Source of the DNA: Chaenocephalus aceratus
Taxonomy: Eukaryota > Chordata > Actinopteri > Perciformes > Channichthyidae
Direction: 5' to 3'
Assembly: GCA_023974075.1 (NCBI GenBank)
Contig: CM043800.1
Span: 22,510,218 to 22,574,217 of the forward strand
Length of the DNA stretch: 64,000 bases
Below the pieces are notes generated by a model. That model ran no database searches, had not been told where the DNA came from, and was given only the letters and a program-made list of their open reading frames with translations. The position numbers and the translations under genes are program-made. Positions within the stretch are counted from its first letter, which is position 1, and each line of letters opens with the position of its first letter. This document shows positions 22,514-32,306 of the stretch, piece by piece.

Positions 22514-24136
22514 CAGTGTTGGGACTTACTGTAACGCCGTTATTTTTGGCAGTAACTAGTACTCTAACGCATTACTTTTTAAATTCAGTAACTCAGTTAC
22601 CGTTACTACATGGTGCGTTACTCCGTTACTGCGTTAGTTTTTTTATATAGTCAACAGCCAGGTGAACAGAGATGAGAACTGTACTTAAGTACAGTACTTG
22701 AGTAAATGTACTTAAATACTGTTGTTTACTAACAAGACTATCATGGCGGCGGAGCTCAAGTCTAGTTTCTCCACCTGGAGATATTCTCATTATTTCACTT
22801 TTGTCGAGCACAAAGAAAAGAACGTTTTATTTAAATGTAAGTTGTGTCCTGGCGGGTCAAAGAGCCTATCTACTGCCCAAACCAGTCATTCAAATCTCTT
22901 AAAACATCTGCAAAAACAACATGCTGGGACGAAGCTAGTAGCTAAGACCACAGAGACTCAGCCGACGCCACTCCACCTCCACCTGCACCTAAGCAACAGC
23001 GGCTGGATTTTAACCAAGGGACTGCTAGCCAGGGTAAAGTCGATACCAGAGTTAGGAAAAGGGACCACATTACTCCTGTTCTGGCTGCCTTACACTGGCT
23101 CCCTATAGAACACAGGATAGAATTTAAAATTATTCTTCTCGCCTACAAAGCCCTTAATGGGCAGGCGCCATCTTACCTTAAATAACTCATTATACCCTAC
23201 TGTCCTACTAGGGCATTGCGTTCCAAGAATGCAGGGTTGTTGGTTGTTCCTAGAGTCTCTAAAAGTACAATGGGAGCCAGAGCCTTTTCTTATCAAGCTC
23301 CACATTTGTGGAATCAGCTTCCAGTTTGTGTTCGGGCGGCAGACACCCTATCCGTTTTTAAGAGTGCGCTTAAGACCTTCCTTTTTGATAAAGCTTATAG
23401 TTAGGGCTGATTAGATTCAGCCCCTAGTTTTGCTAATATAGGCTTAGTTTGTCGGGGGACATCTTACTTCTTCCTTCTCTCTGTCTCTACCTGTATACTC
23501 TCATGTTCCGATTAACCTAGCTTCCCTAAATGTCTTTCTTTTTGGTGTCTATATACGCTGGGATCCGGAGTCATGGATGATCCTGCGGTCCTGTGTCCTG
23601 GATCGCAAGCGCTGGATCTTGAGTCGTGGCTGTGGTCCTGGATCATCGGTCCTGGATGGATATCCTCGTGGATTCATCTTCCTATTATACACACATGCAT
23701 TTCCAAACATTTGGACTACCTATGTTGCAAATGTATTATCTTTTCAATTTACACACGGCATCTATTGCACGTCTGTCCGTCCTGGGAGAGGGATCCCTCC
23801 TCTGTTGCTCTCCCTGAGGTTTCTCCCATTTTTCCCTTTAAACTGGGTTTGTAAATGTAAAGCCAGCTAATATCGATGCTATCCAGATTGCATATAATGC
23901 ATGTCAAGTTGATCAACAGATTGTATTATTCTCCAATGCAATAACAGTACTGAAATGAAGGCTATAAGGGCATTAATATAATGGGAGCCCTTATTTTAAG
24001 TAACTAAAACGTTACTTTTCACAGTAACGCATTACTTTTTGGTGTAAGTAATCAGTAAAGTAACTGAGTTACTTTTGAAATGAAGTAACTAGTAATGGTA
24101 ACTAGTTACTGGTTTTCAGTAACTAGTACAACACTG
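22514..24136 (+). mobile_element. hAT element with BED zinc finger, inserted in the DIRS-like element
   Basis: Ends CAGTGTTGGGAC and GTACAACACTG, with a perfect 8-bp target duplication, GTCTGTGG, at 22506-22513 and 24137-24144. Subterminal sequence is rich in AGTAACT and GTTACT repeats. A frame from 22743 encodes a BED finger (FKCKLC ... HLQKQH) at the start of a transposase. The rest of the transposase is replaced by a LINE 3' fragment at about 23030-23870, so the element is dead or non-autonomous. Confidence 0.92.
23030..23870 (+). mobile_element. LINE 3' fragment nested in the hAT element
   Basis: The translation shows TPVLAALHWLPIEHRI and APHLWNQLP, the tail of an L2/Rex-group reverse transcriptase, with frameshifts. 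It is followed by a 3' UTR containing GAGAGGGATCCCTCCTC and TTGCTCTCCCTGAGG. The same UTR sequence recurs at 46835-46880, so the family is dispersed. Confidence 0.7.
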
Positions 24137-24373
24137 GTCTGTGGACAGTGAAGCTTGCCCGGCTACTGTAGAGATGTGCTCTGAAGCGAGAAGAGGTGTT
24201 TGAATGACGCATGCGTTGTGGCGCAAGCTACTTATAGGGGGTGATTTCCCCTGACGCTGACGTCAAGATCACCAGCCAATCAGGATTGGCGTAATGAGAT
24301 TGATGCTTCTGTTTGCTCCGCGATGAGGCGCATCCCATAGTGAGACATCGAACGGAGTGTTATGAATGAGAAC

Positions 24374-24782
24374 GCCTCTTTGTCTAACACACATCTTGTG
24401 TGTTAGACTGATATACCTAAATCCGCAGACATACAGTCTGAGTTTTGCTCTAGAAAGTGTTTGCAGAACTTTGAAATAGGCTAAGTGCAGCAACTCGTCG
24501 GTGGTATGCTATAGGTCCCATTATTGGTAAAAAAATGCTGTGAAAAACACAGCAGCGAGAAAAAAGAAAAGTTTGTGGTGTGTGTGAGTGTGTGTCAAAG
24601 TCAATTTTAATGTCAATCTTACTCAGTTTGTGTTTACAGACAGAGAGATCGAAATGACGTTTCCAGCAATACTGAATGTAAAATTATCGTAGTAGGCTAT
24701 ACAGATATGTAGGTCTATACAAATATTTATAAAATATGTATATCATACACAATCAAAAGACACATTTACACATATGCACATA
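24374..24782. other. host flank distal to the DIRS-like element
   Basis: This is the sequence that adjoined 15594 before the DIRS-like insertion. On the minus strand a frame stays open from about 24493 to the junction and, if the DIRS-like element is removed, continues in phase into the first igflr1 exon. It includes a 12-bp-arm hairpin (GTCTAACACACA and complement, about 24380-24406). No signal peptide is obvious. The rest is AT-rich and unassigned. Confidence 0.5.
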
Positions 24783-25605
24783 CACTGAACAAAAATATAA
24801 ATGCAACACTTTTGTTTTTGCTTCCATTTTTCATGAGATGAACTCAAAGATCTAAAATATTTTCTATATACACAAAATAACCATTTCTCAAATATTGTTC
24901 ACAAATCTGAAAAAATCTGTGATAGTGAGCACTTCTCCTTTGCCGAGATAATCCATCCCACCTCACAGGTGTGGCATATCAAGATGCTGATTAGACAGCA
25001 TGATTATTGTACAGGTGTGCCTTAGGCTGGCCACAATAAAAGGCCACTCTAAAATCTTCAGTTTTATCACACAGCACAATGCCACAGATGTCGCAAGTTT
25101 TGAGGGAGCGTGCAATTGGCATGCTGACAGCAGGAATGTCCACCAGAGCTGTTGCCCGTGAATTGAATGTTCATTTCTCTACCATAAGCCGTCTCCAAAG
25201 GCGTTTCAGAGAATTTGGCAGTACATCCAACCGGCCTCACAACCGCAGACCACGTGTAACCACATCAGCCCAGGACCTCCACATCCAGCATGTTCACCTC
25301 CAAGATCGTCTGAGACCAGCCACTCGGACAGCTGCTGCAACAATCGGTTTGCATAACCAAAGAATTTCTGCACAAACTGTCAGAAACCGTCTCAGGGAAG
25401 CTCATGCATGCTCGTCGTCCTCATCGGGGTCTCGACCTGACTCCGGTTCGTCGTCGTAACCGACTTGAGTGGGCAAATGCTCACATTCGATGGCGTCTGG
25501 CACGTTGGAGAGGTGTTCAATTTTTTTTCGCATCATGCACCTGGTCTCCCTCTGGCACCCCTCCCCCCATGGGAACTCGACCTTTCTCAAAGAATATGTA
25601 CACTG
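24783..25605 (+). mobile_element. Tc1-like transposon, 3' truncated
   Basis: The left terminus CACTGAACAAAAATATAAATG follows a TA target dinucleotide (24781-24782). The 5' leader (GCTGATTAGACAGCATGATT) is typical of a fish Tc1 family. A transposase frame from 25079 begins [16 protein letters not shown] and keeps the paired helix-turn-helix ([18 protein letters not shown]). It shifts frame near 25400 and is lost before the catalytic DDE region. The right end is absent: a Harbinger-like element follows directly. Confidence 0.85.
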
Positions 25606-27520
25606 ACCCCCAGTTTCCACTGGGTCCGCCTGCGCCGCGTTACGCCGCGCTACGCCGCGTTACGCCGCGTTACGCCGCGTTACGCCTGTTACGGCTGCGC
25701 CGCGTTACGGCTGCGCCGCGTTACGGATGCGCCGCGTTACGGATGCGCCGCGTTACGGATGCGCCGCGTTACGGATGCGCCGTGTTACGGATGCGCCGCG
25801 TTACGGATGCGCCGTGTTACGGCTGCGCCGCGGCGGTCGTATGGATCGCGGCCACTCTAGTCAATGGGTGCTATTCCACCACACGCGCCACGTTACGGCT
25901 CAGACTGATGGAGCAGATAGCACTTCTCCGCGCCGTTCCTATGAGTTTTGCTTTAAAATAAGGAACACTCAAAACAACCAGGACGAGGGTTAAACAATAA
26001 TCTGTTTTAATCATAAAAGGTAATAATGCAATACAATATAATACATTACCATACCATATAAAGCCATATCATATCATATGCGTAATGTCAGGAATATGCC
26101 TACTCCTCTGCCCTGGTTCACGTGCTGCTTCGACCCTCCGGTCTGGGCAGCGCGAGAAGAGAGGCAGAACAAAAGGATGAACAGGCTCTCAATACCAACA
26201 CAGACAGGAAGGGGTGGAGTTTAACGGGTCGTCTTTTCCGGTAATCTCAAACAAACACCTCTGGCATTCACTGTCTCATATTTCTGCAGCCTCCACACAC
26301 ACATCCCCCCACATTCCAGAGACCACAGTTGGGTCTTGCTCACAAAGATAACACAAAGATTTCATCTCTCATATCTCCAACTTCTGGTTACACAGACTGC
26401 TTATTATTAATACAAAGTAATTAAACCCACACATATACTATTCAAGATATGTAGACTTCCCTGAAACATGACATGCTAGAGATCTTAAGCAGAATATACT
26501 CTCATCCACCCAGCACCCTGTCCTGCATACCTACACCTCCCCCACAGAGCAATAAAACCCTGTTTACTCCAACCAGCCCTTGTTTATAGCCATTTTAGTC
26601 CTCACATTTATGAAAGGATAAAACAGAGAAATCAATATAAAACACAAACACAGGTATTGTTTGAACAGTATTCACTTAACTGCTACTATTGATAATTACC
26701 AGAGAAACTCAAGGGACCTCTTTTAATATCTGGAAATTGCAACAAGACTTTCTGCCATTTCAAATGTAACACACTTCTTAAATATCCGATGATAATAATC
26801 TGCAAGACGCGTCCCAGAAGCGGCCCAGAAGCGGCCCAGAAGCGGCTCGGTGCAGCGCTTCTCTAAAATCAGGATGAATTTTATTTTTGCCGCGGCGCAG
26901 CCGTAACATAAGGTCGGACAGGCAGCCCCCCCTCGCAGGAAGTGGAAAGGTGAGCATCCGGGCCAGGCCCATCCCCCACATATACTAATTTAGCAGACCC
27001 CCCTCCTTCATCACAACACCTCCACTACGATACGTACAATGGACGACGAGATTTTCATCATGGAAGTGGAAAAACACACTATTTTATATGATGTAACCAA
27101 TGCATCAACATCAGAAAGGACAAGGCCTGGTTTTTAGTCGCTGCAGTTTGTGGAGTGGAAGGTAATAACTACATATTAATGTTTTAAAGTTAATTAATAC
27201 TTGTAGGTACAGTACAGAGCCATTCAATAAACACCATTTAAACAGACACAAAATTAAAACATTTAACTACGTAGCCTACTTACTTTCTTGTAGAAGTACA
27301 AATGTCCAGGATGCCCAAATCAATAATAAAACTGCGAGCTTGCACGCACGACGCTACGCTTCTGAAACGCTTCTGGGACGCTTCTGGGACGCTTCTGGGA
27401 CGCTTCTGGGACGCATCCGGTGGGTTATGGCGCTAGAGGAGGTCGGACCAAAACCGCGGCGCAGCGCGGCGCAGCGCGGCGCAGGCGCAGCGCGGCGCAG
27501 ACGGACTGGAAACTGGGGGT
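25606..27520. mobile_element. Harbinger-like TIR element, non-autonomous
   Basis: Left end ACCCCCAGTTTCCACTGG and right end GGACTGGAAACTGGGGGT are inverted. Flanking trinucleotides TGA and TAA fit a degraded TNA target duplication, as in PIF/Harbinger elements. GC-rich subterminal arrays occur at both ends (25625-25840 and 27455-27505), with paired GAAGCGGCCCA and GCTTCTGGGAC repeats inside. There is no transposase frame. The central 25930-26770 part is AT-rich with no recognisable gene and may hold a further insertion. Confidence 0.65.
25625..25840. repeat. tandem array, 10-bp then 16-bp units
   Basis: Starts with about four units of GCCGCGTTAC (10 bp) and passes into about seven units of GCGCCGCGTTACGGAT (16 bp). 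The unit growth suggests local slippage followed by expansion of a longer variant. It lies just inside the left terminus of the Harbinger-like element. Confidence 0.9.
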
Positions 27521-27648
27521 AACACTTGAACCTGAACACACACACGTGTGCAATATGTGGTGTATATATATGTGTTTTTGGGCCCATAAAATAAAATTAC
27601 AACAGGATTGTACGGTTATGAATGCATAATACGTTTGTTATGATGTAG

Positions 27649-29561
27649 TAGTGTTGTCACGATACCAACATTTTAGTTTCGATACCGATACCAAGTCAAG
27701 AATTGCGATTCCGATTATTTTCCGATACTTTACTTAAAAAAAGGGAAACAGCCTTAAATGTAATTATTGTGCTTTATTTCACACCATAACCATAACCATA
27801 ACACAAACTATTAAACAATGAGAACAATAAATAAAATAAATGACAAGAATTCGTCTTAAATAAAATTAATACATTTCTTACAGACAAGCCTTGTGGTGTC
27901 GTATAGGCTTGCCCTCACTGTCAGAGATATAGCTAAAATACTTCCAAATTTCGCTTCTGGCGTCTTTTTTGTCAACAAGGCGAGGCCAGCGGCAGTTGCA
28001 CTCCCACTTGCAGCCATGCTTCTGTTTTCTCACATGCTCTGGCAGCTAGCACGTGCACGAGAGAGGGGAGGCACTTATACCTCATTCACACCAACGGTGT
28101 TTCAGGGCCGGTTCGGAGCTGGAGCTTGAAAAGCACCGGGTTTTCCTCTTCACACCGCAGCGGAGCAGCCTCTTATACCTCATTCACACCAACGCAACTC
28201 CGGTTCAAGCTCCGTGTTAGAGCTTTTCAGGTTCAGAACCGGTTTTTTCGGTTTAGCTCTGGCTCTTTTCACACCGCCCAGAGTCCGACTGGTAATGCGT
28301 CATTGTGTCATCGTTTGCGTCATGACGTAACCGTTTGCGTGCCTGCTTCATAAAGCCGAACCGCACGGATGAAATCAGTTGCATTCAATTGTTATGGCTC
28401 TATCTGCAGCTTTTCCGGAGTCATTTCTGTGGTTTAAACTTTAGACTATATTCTTATAAAAAAAAGTGTACTCCTGTCAATAAAGGTTTTTTTTAAAACA
28501 CAACTGCTTCCGAGGTCGGTCTTATTTCTTAAGGTGGACTGAACCATGAGTGTGGAGTAACGTTGTATCTTTCATTTAAATGAACTGTAACCTTCACCCA
28601 GGTATGTAACAGCTGTTCTCAAATGAACACGTGAAGTAAAGTTTAATATTTATAGTTTTATAGATTTATAATGAGTTATAATGAGAGGGGATCAACGTGA
28701 ATGCTCAGGTTCCACCTTAACACGCAGACACGTTGCTTTACCATGAACAGAAACCATACAGTCTATGGCAGAAAACACTGAAACTCTTGTTAAGTTTCTC
28801 CTTCGTTGTGTACAAACTGGATAAAACGCGGGCTTGTTGTTGTTGTTCAGGAGTTGATCCTGTCTCTTCCCCCGCCTCGACGTAAGCGTGACGTATGCGG
28901 TGCTTTTGCTCTGGCCGGACACTTTTATGGTGCTTGAAACGAACCGGATTCCGGAGCCAGGAGGCTGCTCCGCTGAGGTGTGAACACGAAAACCCGGTGC
29001 TTTTCAAGCTCCAGCTCCGAACCGGCCCTGAAACACCGTTGGTGTGAATGAGGGTATTAGCTCCGGAATAGGAATGAATGAGGCCCCGCCTCCCACGCTG
29101 TATCCAGTTCTTATTATACATCCATGGATAGAGCCATAAGAAATGAATGCAACTGATTTCATCCGTGCGTTTGGCTTTATGAAGCAGGCACGCAAACGGT
29201 TACGTCATGACGCAAACGATGACGCAACGACGCATTACCAGTCGGACTCTGGGCGGTGTGAAAAGAGCCAGAGCTAAACCGAAGAACTGGTTCTGAACCT
29301 GAAAAGCTCTAGCACGGAGCTTGAACTGGAGTTGCGTTGGTGTGAATTAGGTATTAGTGGGTGCTTGAGAGGGGAGGGACTGCAGGGAGTGGAAGCAGAG
29401 CGCTGAACACACACGGCTCTTATTAAAACAGCGCTTTCTCACCGCAGTACTTTTCCCCGTCATTCTTAAAGTACCGATACTAATGAAACGGAGGAATCGT
29501 AACGTTTTTAATGGCAGGGTATCGCGGTACCTTTCAAGTATTGCTACACCATGCAACACTA
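27649..29561. mobile_element. non-autonomous hAT element
   Basis: Ends TAGTGTTGTCACGATACC and TGCAACACTA, with subterminal inverted sequence (ACCGATACCAA-type and complement). A perfect 8-bp target duplication, TGATGTAG, lies at 27641-27648 and 29562-29569. No transposase is present. The centre holds a set of interleaved inverted repeats, described separately. Confidence 0.9.
28075..29356. repeat. interleaved inverted repeats a-b-a'-b'
   Basis: Segment a (28075-28172) is complementary to a' (about 28961-29058). Segment b (28173-28402) is complementary to b' (29131-29356). Both a and b begin TTATACCTCATTCACACCAACG and their partners end in the complement of that sequence, so each pair looks like the two halves of a short TIR element. 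The order a-b-a'-b' is not the one given by simple nesting. Confidence 0.8.
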
Positions 29562-29569
29562 TGATGTAG

Positions 29570-32298
29570 TTAAAACAATATTGGATGATAGTCATTTTGT
29601 GTGTGTGTTTTGGACTGAAATAAATCATGAGTCAAAATTGACCCGCGAACACCATGAACGGTAACAGCTTTTGAACACAATTACAAGGGTTAAATTCCCT
29701 TTACTGTCATTTTCTCCTATAGCTATAAGCCATGACTGTCACAAACTGAAGGTGTGTGGTTTGAAAGATGTGGCCATTTATCAAGCCTTGGAAATGTTAC
29801 TAAGTATCATATTTGGGTGTTTAGCTGGACACCCATAGATTACATATCACAATATCTCAGTGTCTGCTGCTTTAATTTTTTACCAGTATTTTATGTTTTA
29901 CTTTCTCGTAATTTCATGAAAAGTACAACAATACATTTCTAAAGTACCCTTGTAATTACAGAAAGGCTGGACATGTTCAAATGTTTTTGGTTGTTCTAGC
30001 TATTCTCGGTAAAATCGAAATCAGGTTATTTTTTCCCCATTTTAAATAAAAACTTAAATGAACCGTATGTAGACGCTAGTAACAGATTTACAATGCCTGT
30101 CATTTGGTTTATTTATGAAATAAGAAAAGTTTGTTGCCCTGTGTAACAGTAGCTGAAACCACAAAACGTCCTCTCTTCCCCTTATATGAGAACCCTTTTT
30201 ATGAGTCTGTTACTATGTTGGTTAATATCGGGAAAAATCTGTGTAGTTTGTTGCCGAAAAATGTAAGGCGACAAAAAGAAGAAAGTCTTTTAACTTTTAA
30301 GGAGACAGACTAAACATAAGATGTGTCACCGAATGATGAATACAATGATTCAGAAGCGGAAGTCCTTGATGAGTAATAGTCTTAAATATAGGAGCATTAT
30401 GAACTTGCAAAAAAGTGTTGCATTAATCTCAAGACAGTCACTTTGAATGACGATTTATGTGCTGACTTATGTACAATATGTCCCTCAACCAGTGACGTGC
30501 ACAGGTACGGGCTAATTTTGCCCGGGCAACAGCCCGTTTGCCATTTTTGTCCGACCTGCCCCTCTGGAGAGAGCGAGAGTTTTTTTGTTTTCGATTGTGA
30601 GCGAATCAACATGATAAGCCCACAATTAGTAGCCTATTGTAGCAGCTCACTGCGATAAAAACACAACTTGTCAGCGCTTTCATCTGCCTCCAGTCACGTG
30701 ACTTTGTTTACAATCTGACAGCTGGAAGCAAAGGCAAGCCCTCCGAGTCCGGCCTCATATGGCTATGGTGATCACACCAAATGGCGTTAGAGTATAGGGG
30801 ACAAACCAGGGGACTTTACTTCCTCTTCCCCTCCAAGGGCCTCCACGGATGGGACATGGACAATCGTTACCCATACACACTTTTGGGAGATACAATTCAC
30901 TTTGAAATCGGCGTGATAAATGTAAGGCAGTGATTTGGGGTCTTGTCAAACACTTCATTTGATCTTGATTGTATCACAATTGTATCACAAATATGCATTG
31001 GTTAACTCAATGAAACCATTTTTTTTTTTACGTTTTATATGTTTTATATACAATGTTGAAAAGGCAGATGCAAATATTATAGGCTAAATTAAGAAAATGA
31101 AGCAACTGAGAAGAAGAAACCTGGCTTTACAGAACTTGAACTAGCTCAGATTCAAAACTGTGTGCGGCTGGAGAAAGTCATCTCAATGGCTTTTTTGTTA
31201 TTTCAAGTTAGACTCATCTCTTCTACTTACGGAAACCATTGTAAGGGATTTTCCAGGACTTCCACAGCACGTTCCAAAATAAAGCAACATCAGACTTCCT
31301 TTAGAAGCCAGAGAGCAAATCGACCAATCAGCTCCCCTGAGAGCCGCCTCTTACACCAAACGGATTTACTAGATCTTGCTTCATTTCAGCTCAAATCTTG
31401 TCCATGATCTTGACACTCAGTTGGACCTAAAGTCAGTCCGCACAATATTGACTTTAACCGTCCTCCTCTATTGCCTTTCACACATCATTACAATTAATTG
31501 CATACCAGCCATTTATATTGGGACTTTTCCTTTTTGTTTATTCTTAAACTGTAATCTTAGAGTTCTGCTGAAGAAGCATTTTTATTAAACATCTAAAAAC
31601 CACAAGGGAGAATTTTAAACCAACCACACTGGTTTAGCTGGATGCAGACGTCTCGAAAAAGATGTGGCTGAAAGTGGAAAACGCGAAGGTTTCAGATTAA
31701 CTCTCATTACTAAAAATTGGTTTACACTCAATAATTTGAAAAATAATCTTCTTTCAGTAAAGTCAGTATTCCCGAGAACAGTATTAAAGTCATTGCATTT
31801 CTCCCGTGCTCTGAGAAACCAAGGGAAAAAATGAGTTTTTATTTGAAAAACAGGAAATGATATCTCTCTCACTTAGTTGGCAGAATTCCCTTTATCCTGT
31901 TTTGTTACTGACTGTTCTGAGCAGTGCATGAGTTAGGCTGACTGCACAATAGTCTGGCACACACTGTCCCATTAAAAGAGGATGTTTTTGTTTTAACTCC
32001 TTGTTTTTTTATGCTGATTAAACAATCAAGATGTTGTCACAGTTTCTTCCCTCTGTTCCTCTTCTTTAGCCACATTCTCCATTCCCTATCCCTTGCTTTT
32101 TTATAATGATTCTGTCTTGAACAAGGACCATGCATAAAAATACATTTTTCCCAGGAAGAGAAAAGATGATCCAGGCCAAATTAGAGCTAATAGATCATTT
32201 CCAGCTGCAGTCCTTGCGCAGGAACACAAGTATCCATCAGCCAACACTAAAACATAGTATCTCAATCGCATAAACAATTATAAAACAAATTACAGATC
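29570..32298. other. intergenic, no gene seen
   Basis: About 2.7 kb of AT-rich sequence. Short frames here show no recognisable domain. A CAGTGACGTGCACAGG at about 30491 resembles a hAT terminus, but no partner was found. No RNA gene or tandem array was noted. Confidence 0.55.
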
Positions 32299-32306
32299 AT
32301 AGTATC

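Larger units (their letters stand above)
15595..24373 (-). mobile_element. DIRS-like tyrosine-recombinase retrotransposon, degenerate, with nested inserts
   Basis: Inverted terminal repeats: about 15650-15790 is the reverse complement of about 24203-24345 (shared core GATGAGGCGCATCCCATAG in the right copy). An internal complementary region at 15838-15888 joined to 17255-17304 is complementary to both outer ends, as expected for DIRS circle-junction architecture. Both ends share AAC (15595-15597 and 24371-24373) and there is no longer target duplication. Coding is on the minus strand: gag-like 21297-19926, a broken RNase H around 19140-18800, and a tyrosine recombinase 18717-17350. A recognisable reverse transcriptase is missing. 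Nested inserts are hAT elements at 15888-17246 and 22514-24136 and a LINE piece at about 21520-22127. Confidence 0.9.

Noticed and set aside
25404..25993. Arg/Tyr/Ala-rich repeat protein
   Set aside because: The frame is created by the GCCGCGTTAC tandem array following a broken Tc1 transposase.
25930..26780. Solo LTR inside the Harbinger-like element
   Set aside because: The stretch differs in composition, but I could not find paired TG...CA ends with a 4-6 bp target duplication, nor a primer-binding site.
30491..30560. hAT element starting CAGTGACGTGCACAGG
   Set aside because: No matching right terminus or 8-bp duplication was found, so it is mentioned only within the intergenic entry.
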